This document shows, piece by piece, positions 24,466-32,407 of a stretch of 36,697 bases of DNA. Numbering within the stretch: position 1 is the stretch's first letter; each line of letters starts with the position of its first letter. The position numbers were made by a program, and so were the translations under genes. Location of the stretch: assembly GCA_964495705.1 (NCBI GenBank), contig CAZBWS010000015.1, positions 1 to 36,697 on the forward strand, given 5' to 3'. The DNA comes from CAZBWS01 sp964495705 (GTDB taxonomy: Bacteria > Pseudomonadota > Gammaproteobacteria > HTCC5015). The notes beneath the pieces are model-generated. The model worked only from the letters and a program-made list of their open reading frames with translations, was not told where the DNA came from and made no database searches.

Positions 24466-25095
24466 TTACTTAGAGTACAGTTCGACGATCAAGTTTTCAT
24501 TGATCTCGGCTGGCAGCTCAGAACGCTCAGGGATGCTTTTGAAAACACCTGTTAGCTTCTTAGCGTCTACGTCGATCCACTCAACGATACCGCGCTGTTG
24601 GGCTAACTCCATTGCCGAAGCAATACGAGACTGAGCCTTAGACTTTTCGCGAACGATAACTTCGTCACCTGGCTTAACCATGTAAGAAGCAACATTAACG
24701 ATACGGCCGTTAACCTGAATAGACTTATGGCTTACCAACTGACGCGCTTCAGAGCGTGTTGAACCATAGCCCATACGATATACTACGTTATCTAAGCGCT
24801 GCTCAAGAAGACGCAACAAGTTTTCACCTGTAGAACCTTTTTGACGAGCGGCTTCAGTGTAGTAACCACGGAACTGCTTCTCTAGTACACCGTAAATACG
24901 GCGAACTTTTTGCTTCTCACGCAACTGTAGTGCGTAGTCAGACAAACGAGGACGACGACTGTTCTGGGAATTAGTCGATCCTGGAAGGCGCTCCATATTA
25001 CACTTTGATTCAAGTGGGCGAACACCTGACTTCAGGAAAAGGTCAGTACCTTCACGACGAGCCAGTTTACATTTTGGGCCACGATATCTTGCCAT
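24466..25095 (-). CDS. rpsD: 30S ribosomal protein S4
   Basis: S4 is a primary 16S rRNA binder and, in E. coli, the translational repressor of the alpha operon. The 209 aa start MARYRGPKCKLARREGTDLF and contain the S4 RNA-binding domain RLDNVVYRMGYGSTRSEARQ, ending INENLIVELYSK. C9 and C32 are seen, but not the four-cysteine zinc site of some S4 paralogues. The gene sits 15 bases after rpsK and 21 before rpoA. Confidence 0.99.
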   Translation of the reverse strand: MARYRGPKCKLARREGTDLFLKSGVRPLESKCNMERLPGSTNSQNSRRPRLSDYALQLREKQKVRRIYGVLEKQFRGYYTEAARQKGSTGENLLRLLEQRLDNVVYRMGYGSTRSEARQLVSHKSIQVNGRIVNVASYMVKPGDEVIVREKSKAQSRIASAMELAQQRGIVEWIDVDAKKLTGVFKSIPERSELPAEINENLIVELYSK

Positions 25096-25110
25096 TGTAA
25101 TACTCCTGCT

Positions 25111-25497
25111 TTAAACGCGACGGCGTTTAGGTGGACGACAGCCATTGTGAGGCAACGGAGTTACGTCCACGATGTTTTGAATTTTGAAGCCTACGTTATT
25201 TAACGCACGCACTGCCGATTCACGGCCTGGGCCTGGGCCTTTGACTTCAACGTCAAGGCTCTTCAAACCATATACTTTCGCAGCTTCGCCAGCACGCTCT
25301 GCAGCAACCTGAGCCGCAAAAGGAGTGCTCTTACGAGAACCACGGAAACCAGAACCACCGGAAGTAGCCCAAGACAGTGTATTGCCTTGACGATCGGTGA
25401 TAGTAATAATTGTATTGTTAAAGGACGCAAATATGTGCGCCACACCTTCTGTTACGGTGCGTTTTACCTTTTTACGAGTGCTTGTTGGCTTGGCCAT
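25111..25497 (-). CDS. rpsK: 30S ribosomal protein S11
   Basis: S11 forms part of the 30S platform near the mRNA exit. The 128 aa (E. coli 129) show GVAHIFASFNNTIITITDRQGN, a central GFRGSRKSTPFAAQVAAE and the C-terminal HNGCRPPKRRRV. The last stretch includes the Asn-Gly turn that is modified to isoaspartate in E. coli. It follows rpsM by 30 bases. Confidence 0.99.
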   Translation of the reverse strand: MAKPTSTRKKVKRTVTEGVAHIFASFNNTIITITDRQGNTLSWATSGGSGFRGSRKSTPFAAQVAAERAGEAAKVYGLKSLDVEVKGPGPGRESAVRALNNVGFKIQNIVDVTPLPHNGCRPPKRRRV

Positions 25498-25527
25498 AAA
25501 TCTTCTCTACCAAATAATTATTTGGAA

Positions 25528-25884
25528 TTATCTCTTAATAGGCTTGCGTGGACCCTTACGAGTACGTGCATTAGTTTTAGTGCGCTGACCACGTAGTGGC
25601 AAGCCGCGACGATGGCGTAGGCCACGGAAGCAACCAAGGTCCATAAGACGCTTGATGTTCATTGACACTTCACGGCGCAAATCACCTTCAACAGTGAATT
25701 TGCCAACCGCAGTACGCAACGACTCAACTTCAGGCTCCGCTAGCTCACGGATCTTAGTTGTAGGATCAATACCTACAGCTTTACAAATTTCGTATGCCCG
25801 AGTCTGTCCGATACCGTAGATTGATGTTAAACCAACCCAAGTATGTTTATTGACTGGGATATTAATACCGGCTATACGTGCCAT
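25528..25884 (-). CDS. rpsM: 30S ribosomal protein S13
   Basis: S13 is in the 30S head and contacts the 50S subunit (bridges B1a/b) and P-site tRNA. The 118 aa have MARIAGINIPVNKHTWVGLT, YGIGQTRAYEICKAVGI and the basic C-terminus GLPLRGQRTKTNARTRKGPR. First gene of the alpha operon, with a promoter candidate in the 86-bp gap upstream. Confidence 0.99.
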   Translation of the reverse strand: MARIAGINIPVNKHTWVGLTSIYGIGQTRAYEICKAVGIDPTTKIRELAEPEVESLRTAVGKFTVEGDLRREVSMNIKRLMDLGCFRGLRHRRGLPLRGQRTKTNARTRKGPRKPIKR

Positions 25885-25924
25885 TAACCTAAACTCCTAA
25901 ACGCACCTGATACGAAGGCGCGCA

Positions 25925-25952
25925 ATTCTATAGAAATAACATTAAAAATCAA
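25925..25952 (-). promoter_or_regulatory. Candidate alpha-operon promoter between rpmJ and rpsM
   Basis: On the minus strand TTGATT (25952-25947) and TAGAAT (25930-25925) are separated by 16 bases, matching sigma-70 hexamers at four and five of six positions. A start near 25918 would leave a leader of only about 35 bases before rpsM. This gap is also where E. coli has its alpha-operon promoter. Confidence 0.55.
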
Positions 25953-25970
25953 TGCTCAATACTAAAATAA

Positions 25971-26084
25971 TTAGCCTTGAACTTGCTTGTGACGCGGATC
26001 CGTACAAATAACACGTACTTTTCCATTGCGGCGCACAGTTTTACAGTTGCGGCAGATTTTTTTTACCGAAGCTCGTACTTTCAT
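25971..26084 (-). CDS. rpmJ: 50S ribosomal protein L36
   Basis: This 37-codon gene reads MKVRASVKKICRNCKTVRRN and ends PRHKQVQG. The zinc ligands C11, C14, C27 and H32 are all present, so this is the zinc-binding (C+) form. L36 organises 23S rRNA near the GTPase-associated region. It lies 26 bases after secY, the standard end of the spc operon. A run of eight A codes V-K-K-I at 7-10. The predicted length is one residue below E. coli L36. Confidence 0.97.
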   Translation of the reverse strand: MKVRASVKKICRNCKTVRRNGKVRVICTDPRHKQVQG

Positions 26085-26110
26085 CGTTTACTCCAAATTG
26101 GAACCGTTGC

Positions 26111-27445
26111 CTAAGCTTCGGTGCCTTTTAAATTAGCTTTTTTCATTAAGCCTTCATACTGATGAGACATCAGATGAGACTGCAACTGGGACATAAAGTC
26201 CATTACAACAACCACCACAATCAATAACGCCGTACCACCAAAGTTGAAGGGCACATTAAAATAGGTGATCAAAATTTCTGGCAATAAGCACACCGCAGTG
26301 ATGTACAAAGAACCTACGACTGTTAATCGCGTCATTACGCCGTCTATATAGCGAGCGGTTTGCTCACCGGGGCGAATACCTGGTACAAATGCACCTTGAC
26401 GCTTTAAATTATCTGCAGTTTCACGGGCATTAAATACCAACGCCGAGTAAAAGAAACAGAAAAATATAATCGCTGCGCCGTACAACAACATATAAGCAGG
26501 CTGACCTGGAGACATATAGGCAGCAAGATCAGTTACCCAAGAATCGCCTGAGTTGCCCGCAAAGCTAGCAATCGTCGCAGGAAACAAAATGATTGCTTGA
26601 GCAAAGATTGCAGGTATTACACCAGCAATGTTCAGCTTCAACGGCAAGTGTGATGTTTGAGCTGCATAAGCCTGACGGCCCTGCTGACGCTTGGCAAAGT
26701 TAATTGTAATGCGGCGTTGTCCGCGCTCTACAAAAATAACAAATGCCGTCACACCTATAGCTAATACAAATACTAGCAACACAGTCGCATAACTTAGTTC
26801 TCCGCTTGCAGCCGAATCTAACATTTGGGCAATGCCTTGAGGCAAACCAGCAACAATACCTGCAAAGATAATCATAGAGATACCATTGCCGATGCCGCGT
26901 TCAGTAATCTGCTCACCTAGCCACATTAGAAACATCGTTCCTGTAACCAAAGTTACCATTGCTGTAAATATAAAGCTTGTTCCTGGGTTGCGAACTAACT
27001 CTGCGCCACCAAACTCAGGGTTTTGCAGTGCAACTGCAACACCAAAGCTCTGCATTGCAGCCAATAATATCGTCAAATAACGGGTATATTGAGTAAGTTT
27101 ACGCTGGCCTTGCTGCCCTTCTTTGCGTAGTTCTTGGAAAGGAGGATGAACATGCCCTAACATCTGCACGATAATCGATGCAGTAATATAAGGCATGACT
27201 CCTAGGGCAAACATAGACATACGTCCTAGTGCGCCACCAGAGAAAACATCTACCAGACCAAGAATCCCGCCCTGCTGAGACTCAAACAATCTAGCTAGCA
27301 CTTGAGGGTCAATACCAGGCAGGGTAATAAATGACCCTACACGGTAAATCAACAGTGCAAACAATAAAAATAGAATTCGGTTACGAACCTCTGTCAATTG
27401 ACCGAGATTCATACCTGGATTCATTTGAGATGCAGAACGAGACAT
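26111..27445 (-). CDS. secY: Preprotein translocase channel subunit SecY
   Basis: SecY forms the inner-membrane channel for Sec-dependent export. The 444 aa (E. coli 443) have ten hydrophobic helices, YRVGSFITLPGIDP early, the plug region VDVFSGGALGRMSMFALGVMP and helix 4-5 GEQITERGIGNGISMIIFAG. The conserved cytoplasmic loop GIRPGEQTARYIDGVMTRLT follows. The ATG at 27445 lies seven bases after rplO with AGAGGA upstream; Met8 and Met12 are weaker alternatives. Confidence 0.99.
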   Translation of the reverse strand: MSRSASQMNPGMNLGQLTEVRNRILFLLFALLIYRVGSFITLPGIDPQVLARLFESQQGGILGLVDVFSGGALGRMSMFALGVMPYITASIIVQMLGHVHPPFQELRKEGQQGQRKLTQYTRYLTILLAAMQSFGVAVALQNPEFGGAELVRNPGTSFIFTAMVTLVTGTMFLMWLGEQITERGIGNGISMIIFAGIVAGLPQGIAQMLDSAASGELSYATVLLVFVLAIGVTAFVIFVERGQRRITINFAKRQQGRQAYAAQTSHLPLKLNIAGVIPAIFAQAIILFPATIASFAGNSGDSWVTDLAAYMSPGQPAYMLLYGAAIIFFCFFYSALVFNARETADNLKRQGAFVPGIRPGEQTARYIDGVMTRLTVVGSLYITAVCLLPEILITYFNVPFNFGGTALLIVVVVVMDFMSQLQSHLMSHQYEGLMKKANLKGTEA

Positions 27446-27452
27446 ACGTCGC

Positions 27453-27887
27453 TTATTCCTCTATCTTGCCGCCAGCAGCAACGATGGCTTCACGCGCACC
27501 CTTACTTACTGCAACACCAGCAACAGTAAATGCACGAGTAACTTCGCCAGAAGCAAAGATTTTAGCTTGTACAATTTGCTGCGGAATTAAGTTAGCTGCT
27601 TTTAAGGCAACCAAATCAACAGTATCGCCTTCGACCTTATTAAGCTCAGACAAGCGAATTTCAGCCGACAAACGACCAATACGCGAGCTAAAGCCAACCT
27701 TAGGCAAGCGGCGTTGAATAGGCATTTGGCCACCTTCAAAACCGATTTTTGGCATGCCGCCAGAGCGAGACTTTTGACCCTTGTGGCCACGACCACAAGT
27801 TTTGCCTAGCGTAGAGCCGATGCCGCGGCCAACGCGCTTAACGCGGCCACGAGAGCCTGCTGCAGGCTTAAGTGTATTCAGTTTCAT
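27453..27887 (-). CDS. rplO: 50S ribosomal protein L15
   Basis: L15 is a late-assembly 50S protein. The 144 aa (E. coli also 144) start MKLNTLKPAAGSRGRVKRVG and hold the glycine/arginine-rich extension GRGIGSTLGKTCGRGHKGQK that threads into 23S rRNA. A globular C-terminal part follows. It is spaced two bases from rpmD and seven from secY, so tight coupling is expected. Confidence 0.99.
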   Translation of the reverse strand: MKLNTLKPAAGSRGRVKRVGRGIGSTLGKTCGRGHKGQKSRSGGMPKIGFEGGQMPIQRRLPKVGFSSRIGRLSAEIRLSELNKVEGDTVDLVALKAANLIPQQIVQAKIFASGEVTRAFTVAGVAVSKGAREAIVAAGGKIEE

Positions 27888-27889
27888 GT

Positions 27890-28078
27890 TTAAGCTTCCT
27901 CAACTTGAACCATGTAGATGACCGTATTGATCATTCCACGGTTTTCAGGAGTATCAATTACTTCTACAGTGTGACGAATGCGACGAAGACCCAAACCACG
28001 CAGGCAAGCCTGATGATTCTTTAGTCGGCCAATGCTCGACTTAGTCTGAGTTACTTTAATTTTCTTAGCTTCAGCCAT
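27890..28078 (-). CDS. rpmD: 50S ribosomal protein L30
   Basis: L30 is a small 50S surface protein. The 62 aa (E. coli 59) contain KIKVTQTKSSIGRLKNHQAC, then LRGLGLRRIRHTVEVIDTPE and the end GMINTVIYMVQVEEA. It sits between rpsE and rplO as usual. Confidence 0.98.
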   Translation of the reverse strand: MAEAKKIKVTQTKSSIGRLKNHQACLRGLGLRRIRHTVEVIDTPENRGMINTVIYMVQVEEA

Positions 28079-28094
28079 TTTTCAGTCCTCTGCC

Positions 28095-28598
28095 TTAACC
28101 CAGGATATCTTCAACAGACTTGCCACGCTTCGCCGCTACACTCTCGGGAGAGCTGATAGCAACAAGACCTTTAATCGTAGCGCGAACTACGTTAATAGGG
28201 TTACGTGAACCAGTTGTTTTCGCTAGTACATTACGCACACCAACAGCTTCTAATACTGCACGCATTGCGCCACCGGCAATTACACCAGTACCATCAGATG
28301 CAGGCTGCATGTAGATTTTTGCTGCGCCATGATTTGCTTTAATTGGGTAGTGCAAAGTGCCATCTACCAAACTAATTGTATTCATATCGCGACGTGCTTT
28401 CTCCATGGCCTTTTGAATAGCAACCGGCACTTCTTTCGCCTTGCCGTATCCAAAACCCACTTTACCGTTGCCATCACCAACTACTGTCAGTGCTGTGAAA
28501 CTAAACTGGCGACCACCTTTAACCACTTTTGAAACGCGGTTAACTGCGACCAGCTTTTCAATCATGCCATCTGCAGGCCCTTGATCAAAATTTGACAT
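28095..28598 (-). CDS. rpsE: 30S ribosomal protein S5
   Basis: S5 helps decoding fidelity and, with S3 and S4, the mRNA entry helicase. The 167 aa (E. coli 167) have EKLVAVNRVSKVVKGGRQF (the spectinomycin-loop region), GKVGFGYGKAKEVPVAIQKA and ASDGTGVIAGGAMRAVLEAV. Sixteen bases separate it from rpmD. Confidence 0.99.
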   Translation of the reverse strand: MSNFDQGPADGMIEKLVAVNRVSKVVKGGRQFSFTALTVVGDGNGKVGFGYGKAKEVPVAIQKAMEKARRDMNTISLVDGTLHYPIKANHGAAKIYMQPASDGTGVIAGGAMRAVLEAVGVRNVLAKTTGSRNPINVVRATIKGLVAISSPESVAAKRGKSVEDILG

Positions 28599-28609
28599 AG
28601 TAGTTACCT

Positions 28610-28963
28610 TTAGAATTCCAGTCCGTTTTCACGAGCAGCGTCAGCCAAAGCTTTAACACGACCGTGATACTTAAAGCCAGAACGATCGAACGCAACCTGA
28701 GTTACGCCTGCCGCTTTAGCCGCTTCAGCAACTGCCTTACCAACAGCTGCTGCTGCTTCAGAGTTGCCACTGTATTTTACTTCGCCTTTCACCGGCGCTT
28801 GCAGTGTAGAAGCACTTGCAATTACCTTGTCACCCTCAGGAGCAATTACCTGAGCATAAATGTGAAGACCAGTGCGATGAACGCTCAAACGATGAGCACC
28901 CAATTCACTAATCTTGGCGCGTGCTCTGCGAGAGCGACGCAAACGAGATGTTTTCTTATCCAT
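28610..28963 (-). CDS. rplR: 50S ribosomal protein L18
   Basis: L18 binds 5S rRNA in the central protuberance. The 117 aa match the E. coli length. The N-terminus is strongly basic (MDKKTSRLRRSRRARAKISE), RLSVHRTGLHIYAQVI follows and the protein ends HGRVKALADAARENGLEF. Eleven bases before rpsE. Confidence 0.99.
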   Translation of the reverse strand: MDKKTSRLRRSRRARAKISELGAHRLSVHRTGLHIYAQVIAPEGDKVIASASTLQAPVKGEVKYSGNSEAAAAVGKAVAEAAKAAGVTQVAFDRSGFKYHGRVKALADAARENGLEF

Positions 28964-28971
28964 CGTCTTAC

Positions 28972-29499
28972 CTACTTCTTCTTAGCTTCTTTGCGGATGA
29001 TGTGCTCACCAGCATAACGGACACCTTTACCTTTGTAGGGCTCAGGTGGGCGATAGGCGCGAATTTCAGCGGCAACTTGGCCAACTGCCGCCTTATCCAT
29101 ACCAGAAACAATAACTTCAGTCTGACTTGGAGTCTCAATTGTAATACCTTCAGGTATTGCATGGTTTACAGGGTGGGAGAAACCTAGTGTAAGATTCAAG
29201 ACATTGCCTTGTGCCTTAGCACGGTAACCGACACCTACTAGCTCCAACTTTTTCTGGAAACCAGCAGTAACACCAACAATTAAGTTATTCGTAAGAGCAC
29301 GCATGGTACCTGCCATGGCGTAATCTTTAACAGAAGCAGGCACTACAACGAGTGAGCCGTCTTCTTCTTTCAATGAAACAGTAGAATGCAATTCTAGTGA
29401 AGTAGCCCCCTTAGGACCTTTAACTTCTACATTTTGACCGTTTAGCTTAACCTCAACACCAGCAGGAATAGAGATCGCTTGTTTAGCAACACGTGACAT
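28972..29499 (-). CDS. rplF: 50S ribosomal protein L6
   Basis: L6 lies near the factor-binding site and the sarcin-ricin loop. The 175 aa (E. coli 177) form two similar domains. VAKQAISIPAGVEVKLNGQN is N-terminal, and LGFSHPVNHAIPEG and RAYRPPEPYKGKGVRYAGE are in the second half, ending KEAKKK. Confidence 0.99.
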   Translation of the reverse strand: MSRVAKQAISIPAGVEVKLNGQNVEVKGPKGATSLELHSTVSLKEEDGSLVVVPASVKDYAMAGTMRALTNNLIVGVTAGFQKKLELVGVGYRAKAQGNVLNLTLGFSHPVNHAIPEGITIETPSQTEVIVSGMDKAAVGQVAAEIRAYRPPEPYKGKGVRYAGEHIIRKEAKKK

Positions 29500-29515
29500 A
29501 AACTATCCTCCTAAA

Positions 29516-29911
29516 TTAAGAAACGGTACAAAGAACTTCGCCACCAGCACCCAGTTTACGGGCTTCGCGATCGCTCATTAGGCCGCGAGAAGTGGAGATG
29601 ATTGCAACACCCAAGCCATTATTAACCTTTGGCAATTCATCCTTGCCACGGTATACGCGCAAGCTAGGCTTGCTGATGCGCTTAATAGTTTCAATAACTG
29701 GGCGACCTTCAAAATACTTAAGCGCAACACGTAGAGAAGGCTTGCCTTCAATTTCCGTGGCCTCAAATCCTGCAATATAGCCTTCATCTTGCAATACTTT
29801 TAGTATTGCAGACTTTAGCTTAGAAGCAGGGATAGCAACTTCAGCTTTGCTAGCACGTTGGGCGTTACGAACACGCGTCAACAAGTCAGCAATTGGATCA
29901 GTCATACTCAT
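29516..29911 (-). CDS. rpsH: 30S ribosomal protein S8
   Basis: S8 is a primary 16S rRNA binder and the translational repressor of the spc operon in E. coli. The 131 aa begin MSMTDPIADLLTRVRNAQRA and end STSRGLMSDREARKLGAGGE with a final VLCTVS. GAGGA lies seven bases before the first ATG; Met3 is a possible second start. No S8-site mimic could be recognised by eye near rplE. Confidence 0.98.
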   Translation of the reverse strand: MSMTDPIADLLTRVRNAQRASKAEVAIPASKLKSAILKVLQDEGYIAGFEATEIEGKPSLRVALKYFEGRPVIETIKRISKPSLRVYRGKDELPKVNNGLGVAIISTSRGLMSDREARKLGAGGEVLCTVS

Positions 29912-29937
29912 ATCGATATCCTCTTACAATTAAAAAA

Positions 29938-30243
29938 TTACCAGCTTGCTTTACGCAAACCAGGTACATCTCCACGCATAGCCGCTTCGCGAAGCTTAAT
30001 GCGTGACAAACCAAACTTTCTTAGGTAACCGTGTGGGCGACCTGTTTCGTTACAACGGTTACGTTGACGAACTGGGCTAGAATCGCGAGGTAGTTTTTGC
30101 AACGCTTCAGTTGCAGATACCAACTCTTCTATTGAGCTTTCAGGGCTCTGGATGATTGCCTTTAAAGCTGCTCGCTTTACAGCGTATTGAGCAACTAATT
30201 TAGCGCGCTTTTTCTCGCGCATTTTCATTGAGATCTTAGCCAT
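29938..30243 (-). CDS. rpsN: 30S ribosomal protein S14, zinc-free long form
   Basis: S14 is in the 30S head near S3 and S10. At 101 aa it is the E. coli-type long form and has a single cysteine in RNRCNETGRPHGYLRKFGLS, so it is not the short zinc-ribbon form. The end is GDVPGLRKASW. Five bases from rplE. Confidence 0.99.
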   Translation of the reverse strand: MAKISMKMREKKRAKLVAQYAVKRAALKAIIQSPESSIEELVSATEALQKLPRDSSPVRQRNRCNETGRPHGYLRKFGLSRIKLREAAMRGDVPGLRKASW

Positions 30244-30248
30244 TTCGC

Positions 30249-30800
30249 TTACGCCTTCGTAGTCGTCTTAAACGGGAAGTTAAATGCTTTTAGAAGCGCA
30301 CGTGCTTCATCATCAGTTTTCGCAGTTGTTGTTACAACAATATCCATGCCGCGCAATGCGTCAATCTTGTCATAATCAATTTCAGGGAAAATGATCTGCT
30401 CTTTAACACCCATGCTGTAGTTACCACGGCCATCGAAAGATTTCGGATTCAAGCCACGGAAGTCACGGATACGAGGAACAGAAATGCTCACCAAACGGTC
30501 AAGGAATTCATACATGCGCTCACGACGCAATGTCACCTTACATCCGATTGGGTATCCGTCACGGATTTTAAAGCCCGCAATAGATTTTCTGGCAAGGGTA
30601 ACTACTGGCTTTTGGCCAGCAATTTTGGCCATGTCGCCAGTAGCGTGCTCAAGCACCTTCTTGTCCACTAGTGCTTCGCCAAGACCCATATTCAATGTGA
30701 TCTTAGTGATGCGTGGAACTTCCATAACACTCTTATACCCAAACTCTTTTAAAAGCTGAGGAACAATGTTTTCTTTATACTCTGTATGAAGTCTAGCCAT
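30249..30800 (-). CDS. rplE: 50S ribosomal protein L5
   Basis: L5 binds 5S rRNA and contacts P-site tRNA. The 183 aa (E. coli 179) contain RLHTEYKENIVPQLLKEFGY, VPRITKITLNMGLGEA, RKSIAGFKIRDGYPIGCKVT and RGMDIVVTTTAKTDDEARALL. It ends KTTTKA, slightly extended. First of the genes between rplX and rpsN. Confidence 0.99.
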   Translation of the reverse strand: MARLHTEYKENIVPQLLKEFGYKSVMEVPRITKITLNMGLGEALVDKKVLEHATGDMAKIAGQKPVVTLARKSIAGFKIRDGYPIGCKVTLRRERMYEFLDRLVSISVPRIRDFRGLNPKSFDGRGNYSMGVKEQIIFPEIDYDKIDALRGMDIVVTTTAKTDDEARALLKAFNFPFKTTTKA

Positions 30801-30820
30801 GATTAACTCTTGTATAGCTA

Positions 30821-31135
30821 CTAAGCTACAACATCCCCTGAGGACTTGTAGAAACGAACTTTCTTACCATCATCAACACGAATGCCAACACGATCAGCTT
30901 TTTGTGTTTTAGTGTTGTAGATAGCAACATTAGAATTATCTAGAGACATTTCTTTCTCAACGATGCCACCAGGCTCGCCAACCGCTGGGTTTGGCTTTGT
31001 GTGCTTCTTGGCAACGTTGATATTCTCTACGATAACGCGGCTAGACTCGGTGTCTACAGATAATACTTTACCTGTACGCCCCTTATCCTTACCTGCAATT
31101 ACGATGACTTCGTCACCCGTTTGAATTTTTTGCAT
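30821..31135 (-). CDS. rplX: 50S ribosomal protein L24
   Basis: L24 is an assembly initiator of the 50S subunit with a KOW motif. I start it at the ATG 31135 (MQKIQTGDEVIVIAGKDKG), giving 104 aa, the E. coli length. The frame stays open to a TTG at 31141, but GGCGGAG seven bases before the ATG fits the shorter start. KDKGRTGKVLSVD is the KOW stretch. Thirteen bases after rplN. Confidence 0.98.
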   Translation of the reverse strand: MQKIQTGDEVIVIAGKDKGRTGKVLSVDTESSRVIVENINVAKKHTKPNPAVGEPGGIVEKEMSLDNSNVAIYNTKTQKADRVGIRVDDGKKVRFYKSSGDVVA

Positions 31136-31148
31136 GATCAAACTCCGC

Positions 31149-31517
31149 CTATAGCACTTCAGGTGCTAGAGAAATGATTTTCATAAAGTTCTCAGAACGC
31201 AACTCGCGAGTTACGGGGCCAAAGATACGTGTACCGATTGGCTCAAGCTTAGCGTTCAAAAGAACAGCGGCATTTGAATCAAAACGAATTAACGAGCCAT
31301 CTGCACGACGGACACCCTTACGTGTACGTACAACAACTGCGTTATAAACTTCGCCTTTTTTCACTTTTCCGCGAGGAATAGCGTCTTTAACAGTCACTTT
31401 GATAACGTCACCGATACCAGCATAACGACGCTTAGAACCACCAAGCACCTTGATACACTGAACGCGGCGAGCACCACTGTTGTCTGCTGCAGACAAATTT
31501 GATTGCATTTGAATCAT
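31149..31517 (-). CDS. rplN: 50S ribosomal protein L14
   Basis: L14 contacts the 30S subunit (bridges B5, B8) and is the RsfS docking site in known systems. The 122 aa (E. coli 123) begin MIQMQSNLSAADNSGARRVQ and include GGSKRRYAGIGDVIKVTVKDA and FMKIISLAPEVL at the end. Three bases separate it from rpsQ. Confidence 0.99.
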   Translation of the reverse strand: MIQMQSNLSAADNSGARRVQCIKVLGGSKRRYAGIGDVIKVTVKDAIPRGKVKKGEVYNAVVVRTRKGVRRADGSLIRFDSNAAVLLNAKLEPIGTRIFGPVTRELRSENFMKIISLAPEVL

Positions 31518-31520
31518 GAC

Positions 31521-31787
31521 TTACACCGCTTTTTCTTGAACGCTAACCAATGTCCAAGACTTAGTCTTAGAAATAGGACGACACTGCTGTATAACAACAA
31601 CATCACCTGGGTTACATTCGTTGTTTTCGTCATGCACAGACAGCTTGGTCGTGCGCTTGATGAACTTGCCGTACATTGGGTGCTTAATTAAGCGCTCAAT
31701 TTTAACGACAAAAGATTTGTCCATCTTGTTGCTTACAACTGTCGCAGTTAACGTGCGTTGAGTTGTTTCAGTAGATGCTTCGCTCAT
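31521..31787 (-). CDS. rpsQ: 30S ribosomal protein S17
   Basis: S17 is an OB-fold 16S rRNA binder needed for early 30S assembly. The 88 aa contain RTLTATVVSNKMDKSFVVKI, HPMYGKFIKRTTKLSVHDE and CNPGDVVVIQQCRPISKTKS. Its start overlaps the rpmC stop by one base. Confidence 0.99.
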   Translation of the reverse strand: MSEASTETTQRTLTATVVSNKMDKSFVVKIERLIKHPMYGKFIKRTTKLSVHDENNECNPGDVVVIQQCRPISKTKSWTLVSVQEKAV

Positions 31788-31981
31788 TATGCGTCACCAC
31801 TTTTTATTTCGTTCATAACGGTTTTGATACGTGCGATATCGCGACGTACACGCTGGAATTCGCTAATCTTAGGGTTTCCAGTTGTCTTTTGCATACGCAA
31901 ATTAAACTGTTCCTTACGAAGAACTAGCAATTCTTCTTGCAGCTCAGCTGCTGATTTTTGGCGTAGATCTAAAGCTTTCAT
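31787..31981 (-). CDS. rpmC: 50S ribosomal protein L29
   Basis: L29 is a helical protein at the peptide exit, part of the SRP and trigger factor docking area. The 64 aa (E. coli 63) run MKALDLRQKSAAELQEELL, then LRKEQFNLRMQKTTG and RRDIARIKTVMNEI. It overlaps rplP and rpsQ by one base on each side. Confidence 0.99.
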   Translation of the reverse strand: MKALDLRQKSAAELQEELLVLRKEQFNLRMQKTTGNPKISEFQRVRRDIARIKTVMNEIKSGDA

Positions 31982-32394
31982 TACATCACCGTCCTTCTAA
32001 CAAAGGTGGTAGCTACAGGAAGCTTAGCCGCTGCAAGGTCAAATGCCTCACGTGCCAATTCTTCACTCACGCCTTCCATTTCGTACAACATACGACCAGG
32101 CTGAATCTGGGCTACCCAGTATTCTACGTTACCCTTACCTTTACCCATACGTACTTCTACAGGCTTCTTGGTAATAGGCTTATCAGGAAAAATTCGAATC
32201 CAAATTTTTCCGCCACGTTTAATATGACGAGTCATGGCACGACGAGCTGCTTCGATTTGACGAGCAGTGATGCGACCACGTCCAGTTGCTTTAAGACCGA
32301 ATTCACCAAAGCTTACCGAGCTGCCTCGGTGAGCCAGGCCACGGTTGCGGCCTTTCTGTGTTTTGCGGAATTTTGTGCGCTTAGGCTGTAACAT
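31981..32394 (-). CDS. rplP: 50S ribosomal protein L16
   Basis: L16 lines the A-site tRNA corridor near the peptidyl transferase centre. The 137 aa (E. coli 136) begin MLQPKRTKFRKTQKGRNRGL and hold RGRITARQIEAARRAMTRHI, then IRIFPDKPITKKPVEVRMGK and GRMLYEMEGV. The arginine hydroxylated in E. coli (R81) falls in the PVEVRMGKGKG region. Confidence 0.99.
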   Translation of the reverse strand: MLQPKRTKFRKTQKGRNRGLAHRGSSVSFGEFGLKATGRGRITARQIEAARRAMTRHIKRGGKIWIRIFPDKPITKKPVEVRMGKGKGNVEYWVAQIQPGRMLYEMEGVSEELAREAFDLAAAKLPVATTFVRRTVM

Positions 32395-32407
32395 TTCTAT
32401 TTAACCC

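Noticed and set aside
31136..31141. TTG start two codons upstream in rplX
   Set aside because: The ATG at 31135 gives the standard 104-aa L24 and has the better-placed GGCGGAG.
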